In this document: in pieces, positions 13,584 through 20,054 of the stretch
How the letters are laid out: each line of letters begins with the position of its first letter
How positions within the stretch are numbered: the stretch's first letter is position 1
IMG/VR virus record: IMGVR_UViG_3300045738_001863
Location: 1 to 20,594 of that record
Strand: one strand, 5' to 3'
DNA from: a virus
DNA: 20,594 nt
Notes under the pieces: model-generated
Database searches by the model: none
What the model was told of the DNA's origin: nothing
The model's input: the letters and a program-made list of their open reading frames with translations, nothing else
Program-made: the position numbers and the translations under genes

Positions 13584-14594
13584 TTAAAAATCGTCCTCCA
13601 AAACTCCGGCGCTTTGATAGTCCTTAACTTTTCTCTCGAAAAAATTGGTCATTGCTCCTGTATCAACGACTTCAGATAACCACGGGAAGGGATTGGTGTC
13701 GCTATCAAAAGAAAAGTCAACGCCAATTCCTTCAAGCCTTCGGTTGCCGATGTACCGCATGTAATCAACAAACATGTCAGCATTTAGGCCTAAGATGCCG
13801 CGAGGGAGAACGTCATGGGCGTATGCAATTTCAAGCTCTACGGCTTTTTTAATATGTTCAATTGTTTCCGCCTCGAATTTTTTTGTCCACACCGATGGGT
13901 GTTGTTCTTTGATTGTATTGATTAAATACGTTCCAAATTGTATGTGGAGACTTTCGTCTCTTAAGGTATATCTGATCTGATCTGAGAGTCCGGGCAATTT
14001 GTTTTGTCTACCTAGGGCAAGCAGCATTGCAAATCCACTAAAGAAAAAGGTGCCCTCGCAAACTATGTAATAAACAATAAGATTACGCAGGAATTCCCTC
14101 TTGCCCTCTATAGTTTTCGTGGAGAAATCTGGACGAGTAACGTCTGTAGTAACCTCCATTAGGAAATCATCTTTATTTTTTATAGAAGGAATATTTAAGT
14201 ATGCCTCGTAAACTTCATTGACTTTCAAACCGTAGCTATCACAACAGGTTACGACTGTCCAGTTATGGAGCGACTCTTCGTAGGCTTGTCGTAAAATATA
14301 CTGGCGACATTCGGGATCTGTAACCCATCTAGCGACAGTCAAAAGCAAATTATTGCCAACGAGCGATTCACTTCCTGCGAAAAATCCCAAGCATCTTTTA
14401 ACAAGCAGCTTCTCATCAGGGGTCAGGGTTCCGTTTTTCCACTGATCCACATCGTCACTCATGTTAATCTCAGAGGGAGACCAATTGTTAGCTACGCCTT
14501 TTAGAAATAAGTCCCACGCAAACTTATGTTTGTGAGGTAATATTTGATTTACCCCTGCTATTTCATCTCCTAAGATTAACCCTGTCTTACTCAT
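13584..14594 (-). CDS. nrdB: ribonucleotide reductase class I small subunit, tyrosine-less (class Ic type)
   Basis: A 336-residue R2 subunit that houses the metal cofactor starting the radical in NrdA. Metal ligands are Glu76, Glu107, His110, Glu180, Glu214 and His217. These spacings (31, 3, 70, 34, 3) equal those of Chlamydia trachomatis R2 (Glu89, 120, His123, Glu193, 227, His230). The first ligand is Glu, and the residue four after His110, normally the radical Tyr, is Val114 (ESLHNWTV). Both are marks of class Ic enzymes, which use a Mn/Fe cofactor in place of a tyrosyl radical. The codons were checked on the DNA. It is translationally coupled to the 62-residue gene upstream (TAATG; AGGA 10 nt before). 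Confidence 0.92.
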   Translation of the reverse strand: MSKTGLILGDEIAGVNQILPHKHKFAWDLFLKGVANNWSPSEINMSDDVDQWKNGTLTPDEKLLVKRCLGFFAGSESLVGNNLLLTVARWVTDPECRQYILRQAYEESLHNWTVVTCCDSYGLKVNEVYEAYLNIPSIKNKDDFLMEVTTDVTRPDFSTKTIEGKREFLRNLIVYYIVCEGTFFFSGFAMLLALGRQNKLPGLSDQIRYTLRDESLHIQFGTYLINTIKEQHPSVWTKKFEAETIEHIKKAVELEIAYAHDVLPRGILGLNADMFVDYMRYIGNRRLEGIGVDFSFDSDTNPFPWLSEVVDTGAMTNFFERKVKDYQSAGVLEDDF

Positions 14595-14782
14595 TAGCTG
14601 TTTTTCCTATTGTCATCGTCTAGCTCATTAAAATTGCGTCTCAGGTTAGTTTGTAGGCTGGTCTCAGACGTAACCCCTTGATTATTTCCATTAGAGTAAT
14701 GAAGATTCATTCTGTCAACGCTTTTATACATCTCTAGAAGGATCTTCCTCCTTTGCTTTTCTATATTATTGGCAGCTTTCAC
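14594..14782 (-). CDS. 62-residue protein between nrdA and nrdB
   Basis: A small hydrophilic protein: a basic N-terminal helix (NNIEKQRRKILLEMYKSV) then an asparagine-rich, probably unstructured part (SNGNNQGVTSE ... NELDDDNRKNS). It has no cysteine, so it is not a glutaredoxin. The start is GTG 14782, with AAGGAGG 5 nt upstream, the strongest ribosome site in the window, although it lies inside the last codons of nrdA. The stop overlaps the nrdB start. Tight placement argues that the gene is real; it might help the two subunits or separate their translation, but no function is known. Confidence 0.7.
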   Translation of the reverse strand: MKAANNIEKQRRKILLEMYKSVDRMNLHYSNGNNQGVTSETSLQTNLRRNFNELDDDNRKNS

Positions 14783-17243
14783 ACGATCCTCCTTCTTGCG
14801 TGGCCTCTATGCTACAGGTCTGATCAGCAGACTCAGGACTATCGACACTATTTGTATTGATATTACTATCGTCACCCATTTTTGTAGACTTTTCAATTTT
14901 GCTTGCGCTTTTATTCCTTAAGTAATATGTACTCTTAAGCCCTCTTATTCTAGCATGCATATATAAATCATTCAAGTATTTTAATGAAGTACTATTATTA
15001 AATAAATTTAAAGACTGCCCCATGTCTATCCATTTCTGCTTGGCTGCTGCCCCATCAACTAATTTAAATTGATCATGATCGAAAGCTGTTCTAAATCTAT
15101 TTTTTAAATCTTCTGAAAGCTCACCGTTTAGTCTACCAACGTCGCCATCAACTGCTTTTAAAGTCTCAATGAATTGTGGCGTCCAGATTTCTAGCTCTTT
15201 GCATTCTTTAACAAACCACTCGTTTGTAATAAATAAATTACCTGATTTATTTTCATAAACAAATAGAGTTGAAAAGTCGGGCTCAACCGACGGAGAGCAT
15301 CCTTGTATGTATGAAATTGTTGCGGTGGGAGCGATGGCCATGGTGTTACTGTTGCGCATGCCGTGCTCCTTAATATGGGAGCGAACATCTTTCCACTCTA
15401 CTTCTGGACAGAACTTCTTACCTCTATGGAGTATCGATTTACCATCTAGATAGGTCATTAGTTCCTTGTAGGTGTCTATCGGTAAGATATCTTGACTCCA
15501 TAGGGAACCATCGTAGGATTCATACTTCCCTTTTTCTTTGGCGAGTTTGCTTGAATTTAGAATACAATGATAGGAAATAAACTCGTAGAGCTCATCTGAG
15601 AATTTTACTGCATCATCGGATGAGAAATCGATTTTATAAGAATGAAAAACATCAGCCCAGCCCATGCTTCCTGCGCCAACGGGCCTATGCCTGAGATTAG
15701 CTTTCTCTGCTTCTTTTGTGGGGTAATAATTTAAATCGATAACGCTATCTAACATTCTCATTTGGGTAGCTATAGTCTTTGCTAGCAATTTAAAATTTAA
15801 TTTGCCATTATCTTTCAAGTGCTCCTTAAGGTTAACTGAACTCAAGTTGCATACTGCAGTTTCCCCCACCTCTATCTTTTCCCCATCTTTATAAAGAGAC
15901 GGTTTCGTATGTAGAAAAATCTCCGTGCAAAGGTTGGAGCTATTGATTACCCCCTCGTGCTTGTTTGAATAACGAAAGTTCGCGTTATCTTTGAAGGTGA
16001 TCCAAGGGTGCCCTGTTTCGAATAAAGATTTAAGCATCTTCTTCCAAATGTCTTTAGCTTTTACAATTTTAAAATTCTTAATCTCCCCCTCGTCTACGAG
16101 CTTGCAATATTTTATATAGGCTTTATCAAAATCTTTCCCACAAAGACCATGAAGATCAGGAGTATCAGAAGGAGAGAATAAATACCAATCACTATTAGAT
16201 TGAACCTTGCGTAGAAATAAGTCAGGTATCCAGTTAGCCGTATTCATGTCGTGACAACGGCGACGTTCGTCTCCTGTATTTTTTTTAAGATCAAGGAATT
16301 CTTCGACGTCAAGATGCCAAGGCTCGAGGTAGGCACAGCCCGCCCCGGGTCGCTTGCCTCCTTGATTAACTGCTACGAGTAAGTCATTGAAGACTTTCAA
16401 CCAAGGCACGAGACCGCTAGAAGTACCATTTGTTCCTTTTATAAATGAACCTGCTGCTCGGAAATTTGACACATCAAATCCTAGGCCACCTGCAAATTTA
16501 GATTTTCTGGCTTCTTGCCATGCTCCTTCAAAAATTCCATCTATAGAATCATGAAAAGTATTAAGATAACAAGAAGAAAGTTGAGAACGCACAGAGGCGC
16601 TATTAAATAGAGTGGGGGTTGATGGGCAAAGCTTAAAGGTGCTGATCGCCTCGTAGAATTCAATAGCTTTTTTTTCTTTATTTTCCTCATCTAGAGACAG
16701 GCCCATAGCTACCCTCATCCAAAACGACTGAGGGGACTCTAGCCTTCTGCCCTCTACGCGAAGAAAATATCTATCGTATAGGGTTTGCAGGCCGAGATAT
16801 TTAAATTTATAATCTCTGCTTAGGACGAGAGATTCGGAAAGCTTCTTTAGGTCAAACTCTAATAACTTCTCGTTAAGGATATCCTCCTTAACTAAAAGCT
16901 TGATATTTCTTATGAAGGCCAAGCGATACTGATGCTCGAACGCCTCTTTGTCCACGCTGGACCCAAAAACTTCTTTATGGACATTGCCTAATAAAAGTCT
17001 TGCGGCTACATGAGAATAGTTTGGTTCTTTTTCTACCTTAGAACGCGCAGATAAAATGAGAGCCTGATCTATCTCTCTGGTCGTAATTTTGTCATAAAAT
17101 TGAACATTCGCATCGATAACCACCTCGCTCGCTGATACATTTTCAAGGCCCTCACATGCGCGCTGCGCACATAAATTGATTTTGTTTATATCTACCTTTT
17201 GGAGCCTGCCGTTTCTTTTCTTTACATTGATTACTTCGCTCAT
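14766..17243 (-). CDS. nrdA: ribonucleotide reductase class I large subunit
   Basis: An 825-residue catalytic subunit that reduces ribonucleoside diphosphates to deoxy forms. The N-terminus (about 5-95) is an ATP-cone regulatory domain. Active-site marks: SSCYLNTF (first redox Cys), SNLCTEIF (thiyl Cys and Glu), ETAVCNLSSVNL (second redox Cys), the GGLGFDVSNFR loop, and the electron-path tyrosine pair in LKSTYYLRNKSA. The C-terminal redox pair is CESC, with the protein ending one residue later. It is about 65 residues longer than E. coli NrdA, mostly in a loose serine- and asparagine-rich tail. No intein is seen. The ATG at 17243 has only a weak AGAGAA upstream. Confidence 0.95.
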   Translation of the reverse strand: MSEVINVKKRNGRLQKVDINKINLCAQRACEGLENVSASEVVIDANVQFYDKITTREIDQALILSARSKVEKEPNYSHVAARLLLGNVHKEVFGSSVDKEAFEHQYRLAFIRNIKLLVKEDILNEKLLEFDLKKLSESLVLSRDYKFKYLGLQTLYDRYFLRVEGRRLESPQSFWMRVAMGLSLDEENKEKKAIEFYEAISTFKLCPSTPTLFNSASVRSQLSSCYLNTFHDSIDGIFEGAWQEARKSKFAGGLGFDVSNFRAAGSFIKGTNGTSSGLVPWLKVFNDLLVAVNQGGKRPGAGCAYLEPWHLDVEEFLDLKKNTGDERRRCHDMNTANWIPDLFLRKVQSNSDWYLFSPSDTPDLHGLCGKDFDKAYIKYCKLVDEGEIKNFKIVKAKDIWKKMLKSLFETGHPWITFKDNANFRYSNKHEGVINSSNLCTEIFLHTKPSLYKDGEKIEVGETAVCNLSSVNLKEHLKDNGKLNFKLLAKTIATQMRMLDSVIDLNYYPTKEAEKANLRHRPVGAGSMGWADVFHSYKIDFSSDDAVKFSDELYEFISYHCILNSSKLAKEKGKYESYDGSLWSQDILPIDTYKELMTYLDGKSILHRGKKFCPEVEWKDVRSHIKEHGMRNSNTMAIAPTATISYIQGCSPSVEPDFSTLFVYENKSGNLFITNEWFVKECKELEIWTPQFIETLKAVDGDVGRLNGELSEDLKNRFRTAFDHDQFKLVDGAAAKQKWIDMGQSLNLFNNSTSLKYLNDLYMHARIRGLKSTYYLRNKSASKIEKSTKMGDDSNINTNSVDSPESADQTCSIEATQEGGSCESCQ

Positions 17244-17264
17244 CTTGAGTATTCTCTGGTACTA

Positions 17265-17294
17265 ATATTACATTGATTTTACTAGAAAAGTAAA
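17265..17294 (-). promoter_or_regulatory. possible promoter before nrdA
   Basis: On the minus strand TTTACT (17294-17289), an 18-nt spacer, TAATAT (17270-17265), with a leader of about 15 nt to ATG 17243. It is weaker than the four TTGACA promoters but lies in one of the few 100-nt gaps of the minus-strand run. Confidence 0.3.
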
Positions 17295-17302
17295 GATGAA
17301 AA

Positions 17303-17324
17303 TGACATTGTGAATAAAATGTCA
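17303..17324. repeat. inverted repeat in the nrdA upstream gap
   Basis: TGACATT and AATGTCA (7-nt arms, 8-nt loop). On the minus strand the repeat follows a TTGACA and is followed by TTTTC, so it could be a weak terminator of the upstream gene, or an operator. No well-placed -10 box follows the TTGACA. Confidence 0.4.
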
Positions 17325-17345
17325 ACAAGATCGAAAAAGCGTAGG

Positions 17346-17714
17346 CTACTTAAAGAACTTTCCACTATTTTCCCCCTTGGGGTCTTGCTGGTGCTTCTTG
17401 CCTCTTCTCCGCTCGCTGTAATTTTTAAAATACTTGTCCTTTACGGGGTCTTTACCTCGTTGCTTCTCTCTTATGTCGCTACATCTTCTAGAAGCGTCCC
17501 ATAGGTCCCCCATGTTCCCCTTCTTATCGGCTGTGTATTTCATGAAGCTTTTTTTAGAGCCGTCTAGCTTAGTGTCTATACCAGCGTTCGGCGACGTCCA
17601 TACCCTTTCCCATTCTACGCCATCGTCGTCTATGTAAACGTGGGGATCATTCATCTTCTGAAGCTCTTCGATTACGAGGTCTGTTCCGGGATGTCTGAAT
17701 AAGTATACTGGCAT
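17346..17714 (-). CDS. FmdB-like small protein without zinc ligands
   Basis: A 122-residue protein. The start (MPVYLFRHPGTDLVIEELQKM ... VEWERVWTSPNAGI) follows the FmdB 'putative regulatory' domain, but the two CxxC pairs of its zinc ribbon are absent. The rest (DGSKKSFMKYTADKKGNMGD, LWDASRRCSDIREKQ, DPVKDKYFKNYSERRRGKKH) is lysine-rich and matches, from memory, a small protein often seen in marine myophages. Function is unknown; nucleic-acid binding is possible from its charge. It starts 11 nt after the glycosyltransferase stop with no visible ribosome site. Confidence 0.7.
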   Translation of the reverse strand: MPVYLFRHPGTDLVIEELQKMNDPHVYIDDDGVEWERVWTSPNAGIDTKLDGSKKSFMKYTADKKGNMGDLWDASRRCSDIREKQRGKDPVKDKYFKNYSERRRGKKHQQDPKGENSGKFFK

Positions 17715-17724
17715 ATCGCAATAA

Positions 17725-18804
17725 TTAGAGTAAGTTCATTAGGTCATCTAGCGTTTTAGCGTAAGTAAATCGCTCTCGCATGAGCGATCCCGCTTCGTTT
17801 TTCTTATCGACTTTAACTCTATCTATTGCTTTGTGACATGCTGAAATAAAATCTTCTTCATCAAAATCAAATATATTTCCTTGATTGACTAAATTGCCTT
17901 TTTGAAAAAATCCGCCATCATGGGAATCAATTTTGCCAGAAGGCTCTACTAATACTGAATTGATTTCATCAGCCCAATCTTTGTGTACGTGGGCATTTAG
18001 TATTACAGCGTGTTTTCCTAGACCAACTGAATGAAATTCTGGCAGACTCCACCCTTCGCCTCCAGACATACCAATAACAATGTCGCCAGAATTAAGAAAA
18101 TCATTATATAATGTATTCTTCGACATCCAGTTTAAGAATGTTATATTAGAGTACCTTCTGCCCCCGAAGCACTTCCCTAAGACTGAGTTGTTTGACTCTG
18201 GGGTCATAAATTTATTATAGAGAGCGCACTGTAGGTGATACTTGGGGTTATCTCCAAATTCTTTAACCCATGCTTGTAGAACTTTCTCGTGATGCTTTCT
18301 CCTTTCGAACTTGCCACATACATTGAAAACTATTCTCCCATCCTTAAAATATTCTTTTCCTGTCGATTTAAAATTGACTTTATCAAAACCAAGGGGGGTA
18401 TAATGCACGGAGACTCCCGCTTCCTCGAAAACTTCTTGAGTATACCTAGAAGTAACAACGGTAGTAAAGTTCTTGGAGATATTTAATTCTATAGGCGTCG
18501 GAGCATCTAGTTCATAAAAAGTTAAGAATACGGTCTTATCGCTATAAGACTGAAAACCTTCTGGATTTAAGTGCCAGAGCTTGATCAGAGGAGTAGACCG
18601 ATGATGCGTGGGGAGAGACTTCTTTATTCCATCATCTAGCCATTCGCTAAATTCTGAGTCAGGTTCCTCTGTGGAGAGGTCCACATCCCCCATGGGAAAG
18701 ATAGGGGGATGCAGACCTCGGCTCTTAATTTCTCTTAGAAGATTTATTGAAACCTGTCCAAAAGAAACCGAGTTGATAGGAAGGTGGACCGCAAAGTCTG
18801 CCAT
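17725..18804 (-). CDS. GT-B (GT1/GT4-like) glycosyltransferase
   Basis: A 359-residue protein. The C-terminal half carries the usual GT4 signals: VFNVCGKFERRKHHEKVLQA (start of the second Rossmann fold, about 172-191) and SGGEGWSLPEFHSVGLGKH (about 254-272) with the Glu-x7-Glu type donor site. The N-terminal half includes SFGQVSINLLREIKSRG, TVFLTFYELD and TSRYTQEVFEEAGV, as in acceptor domains of this fold. It would transfer a sugar from a nucleotide donor to a surface glycan or to a phage structure. It begins 2 nt after the upstream stop, with no Shine-Dalgarno, so it is probably read by coupling. Confidence 0.8.
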   Translation of the reverse strand: MADFAVHLPINSVSFGQVSINLLREIKSRGLHPPIFPMGDVDLSTEEPDSEFSEWLDDGIKKSLPTHHRSTPLIKLWHLNPEGFQSYSDKTVFLTFYELDAPTPIELNISKNFTTVVTSRYTQEVFEEAGVSVHYTPLGFDKVNFKSTGKEYFKDGRIVFNVCGKFERRKHHEKVLQAWVKEFGDNPKYHLQCALYNKFMTPESNNSVLGKCFGGRRYSNITFLNWMSKNTLYNDFLNSGDIVIGMSGGEGWSLPEFHSVGLGKHAVILNAHVHKDWADEINSVLVEPSGKIDSHDGGFFQKGNLVNQGNIFDFDEEDFISACHKAIDRVKVDKKNEAGSLMRERFTYAKTLDDLMNLL

Positions 18805-18806
18805 AA

Positions 18807-19097
18807 TTACAGCAGGCTTTCTTCGTCCTGTTCTTCTTTGTTTTGTGTGTCAGTCTCACTGACCTCAACAGACGCAACAGGTGCTTTAGACTTATACATC
18901 CGGAAATCCGGTTGCTTATCGTTATTTTTGTGTCCGTTTTGAAAAACAACGACCTTAATGGTCTGCTCTTCTCCAAACTCGCCCACTTTAATGTGACCAG
19001 CTAGATACTTCTGGCCCTGTTGTGAGGTGCGCTTCCACAACGCTCCTAGTTCTTCGTTCTTCTGTTCTGTGTTTTTTTGCTGTGTTTGTGTTTCCAT
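18807..19097 (-). CDS. small conserved phage protein (DUF736-like)
   Basis: A 96-residue protein. The core ELGALWKRTSQQGQKYLAGH (about 15-34), a strand TIKVVVFQNG and KQPDFRMYKSK resembles the small DUF736-type proteins common on phages and plasmids (GAxWxxTSxxGxxYLxG ... PDxRxxxS). Both ends are low-complexity: Gln/Lys/Glu-rich N-terminus and an acidic C-terminus. Biochemical function is unknown. It is preceded by a strong promoter whose -10 box ends only 8 nt before ATG 19097, and no Shine-Dalgarno is present. It heads a run of genes toward nrdA. Confidence 0.6.
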   Translation of the reverse strand: METQTQQKNTEQKNEELGALWKRTSQQGQKYLAGHIKVGEFGEEQTIKVVVFQNGHKNNDKQPDFRMYKSKAPVASVEVSETDTQNKEEQDEESLL

Positions 19098-19105
19098 ATT
19101 CTCTA

Positions 19106-19134
19106 AGTATATTATGTTTCTAAAAAAATGTCAA
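19106..19134 (-). promoter_or_regulatory. sigma70-type promoter, probably near-leaderless
   Basis: On the minus strand TTGACA (19134-19129), a 17-nt spacer, TATACT (19111-19106), then 8 nt to ATG 19097. The -35 box overlaps the TGA stop of the sigma-factor gene. The predicted leader is 1-2 nt. Confidence 0.65.
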
Positions 19135-19730
19135 ACAAAATCTAAATATTTTTGCGTTTTCATTTTGTTCTTCAGAATAACTCTCCCTTTCGTATGAAGA
19201 TTGATGACGGTTTGCGTGCTGATATTCATTTTTTTAGCTATCTTGGCCCAAGTTTGTTTGTCTTTGTCTTTAGCGTATCGTTCTCTATATATATTATATA
19301 TTCTTTTATCTTTTAAGCGAGACAAGACATCAAAAATTTGTTCGGTGAGCGATTCTTCAGCTTCGTTCGGGCCTTCTTGGATTTTCATCTGAGAATTCTT
19401 ATCTATGAGGTATGACAGGTCTTCGCTGTCATAAGTTGAGTGTCTATTGTGGGCGTTTATGAAATTTAGACAATGATATCTAGCGTGGTTCCCTACCCAT
19501 GTTGAAAATTTAGTTTTCTTGCCGCTGTCAAAAGATAATAAAGCTTTGTATATGACAAAGTTTTTATCATCGAAAACGTCATCCAAAAAAACTCCGACAG
19601 ACCTCAGCGCCGGAGAATATTTTTGACATATTTTATAGTACAAATTCTCGTGGCGAATAAGAAGTTCGCTAAAGCTTGTACTACAATTATCGTTTTTAAC
19701 TCTATAAATTAGAACATTATCTGTGTCCAT
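19131..19730 (-). CDS. RNA polymerase sigma factor (sigma70 family, phage type)
   Basis: A 199-residue protein. Region 2 is visible at about 18-100: FSELLIRHENLYYKICQKYS, then IYKALLSFDSGKKTKFSTWV and NHARYHCLNFINAHNR, the core- and -10-binding helices. Region 4 lies near 145-190, with a helix-turn-helix in WAKIAKKMNISTQTVINLHTKGR. Region 3 is short. This is the layout of phage late sigma factors (T4 gp55 class) and small alternative sigma factors; ECF factors are alike but lack the close fit of region 2. It would direct host RNA polymerase to a set of phage promoters. The start at ATG 19730 is right after a small inverted repeat and lacks a Shine-Dalgarno. Confidence 0.82.
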   Translation of the reverse strand: MDTDNVLIYRVKNDNCSTSFSELLIRHENLYYKICQKYSPALRSVGVFLDDVFDDKNFVIYKALLSFDSGKKTKFSTWVGNHARYHCLNFINAHNRHSTYDSEDLSYLIDKNSQMKIQEGPNEAEESLTEQIFDVLSRLKDKRIYNIYRERYAKDKDKQTWAKIAKKMNISTQTVINLHTKGRVILKNKMKTQKYLDFV

Positions 19731-19731
19731 C

Positions 19732-19748
19732 GTCGCGATATAAGCGAC
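19732..19748. repeat. small hairpin directly before the sigma-factor start
   Basis: GTCGC and GCGAC arms (5 nt) around a 7-nt AT-rich loop, ending one base before ATG 19730 on the minus strand. In mRNA it could fold next to the start codon and limit initiation; the stem is short, so this is weak. Confidence 0.35.
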
Positions 19749-19751
19749 AGG

Positions 19752-20054
19752 CTACTCTTCTTTTTCTCGGTCTATCCTCTCTGATGCTATTCTCCGTATT
19801 TCTCTCATGTCTGTTACAAAGTTGCCTGTCGATACGTACGACGGTTTTTTAGTGAAAGCTATTCGCGCCAACTTAATGGGTAACCAGATAGGAAATAGGA
19901 GTATATACCATTTTACAAACATAAATAAGATATAAAATATAGCTGGTATCAATAAAGCAGCCCACATCCACCAGTTTGAAAGGACACTCATGTCTGTCTG
20001 AAATTGCCCCCAAAGGAAGGTTAAATATGCATCTAATATCTCTTTAGTGCTCAT
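19752..20054 (-). CDS. small two-helix membrane protein
   Basis: A 100-residue protein. Hydrophobic stretches at about 28-50 (WWMWAALLIPAIFYILFMFV) and 51-66 (WYILLFPIWLPIKLARI) suggest two close membrane helices, followed by a basic, charged cytoplasmic tail (TDMREIRRIASERIDREKEE). No family is recognised. The start overlaps the dNMP kinase end by 11 nt and its stop is 21 nt before the sigma-factor ATG. The grouping with kinase and sigma genes gives no hint of function; holin-like or superinfection roles are possible but unsupported. Confidence 0.65.
   Translation of the reverse strand: MSTKEILDAYLTFLWGQFQTDMSVLSNWWMWAALLIPAIFYILFMFVKWYILLFPIWLPIKLARIAFTKKPSYVSTGNFVTDMREIRRIASERIDREKEE

Noticed and set aside
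13652-13980. Two plus-strand frames opposite nrdB
   Set aside because: Shadows of a strongly conserved gene; no start signals or recognisable protein features.
14766-17243. Intein or intron in nrdA, which is longer than usual
   Set aside because: Active-site motifs follow one another at normal distance; the extra length is in a loose C-terminal tail, with no intein motifs.
17310-17504. Plus-strand 64-residue frame opposite the FmdB-like gene
   Set aside because: It is mostly antisense to a recognisable gene, lacks a ribosome site, and its hydrophobic stretch mirrors the lysine-rich opposite strand.
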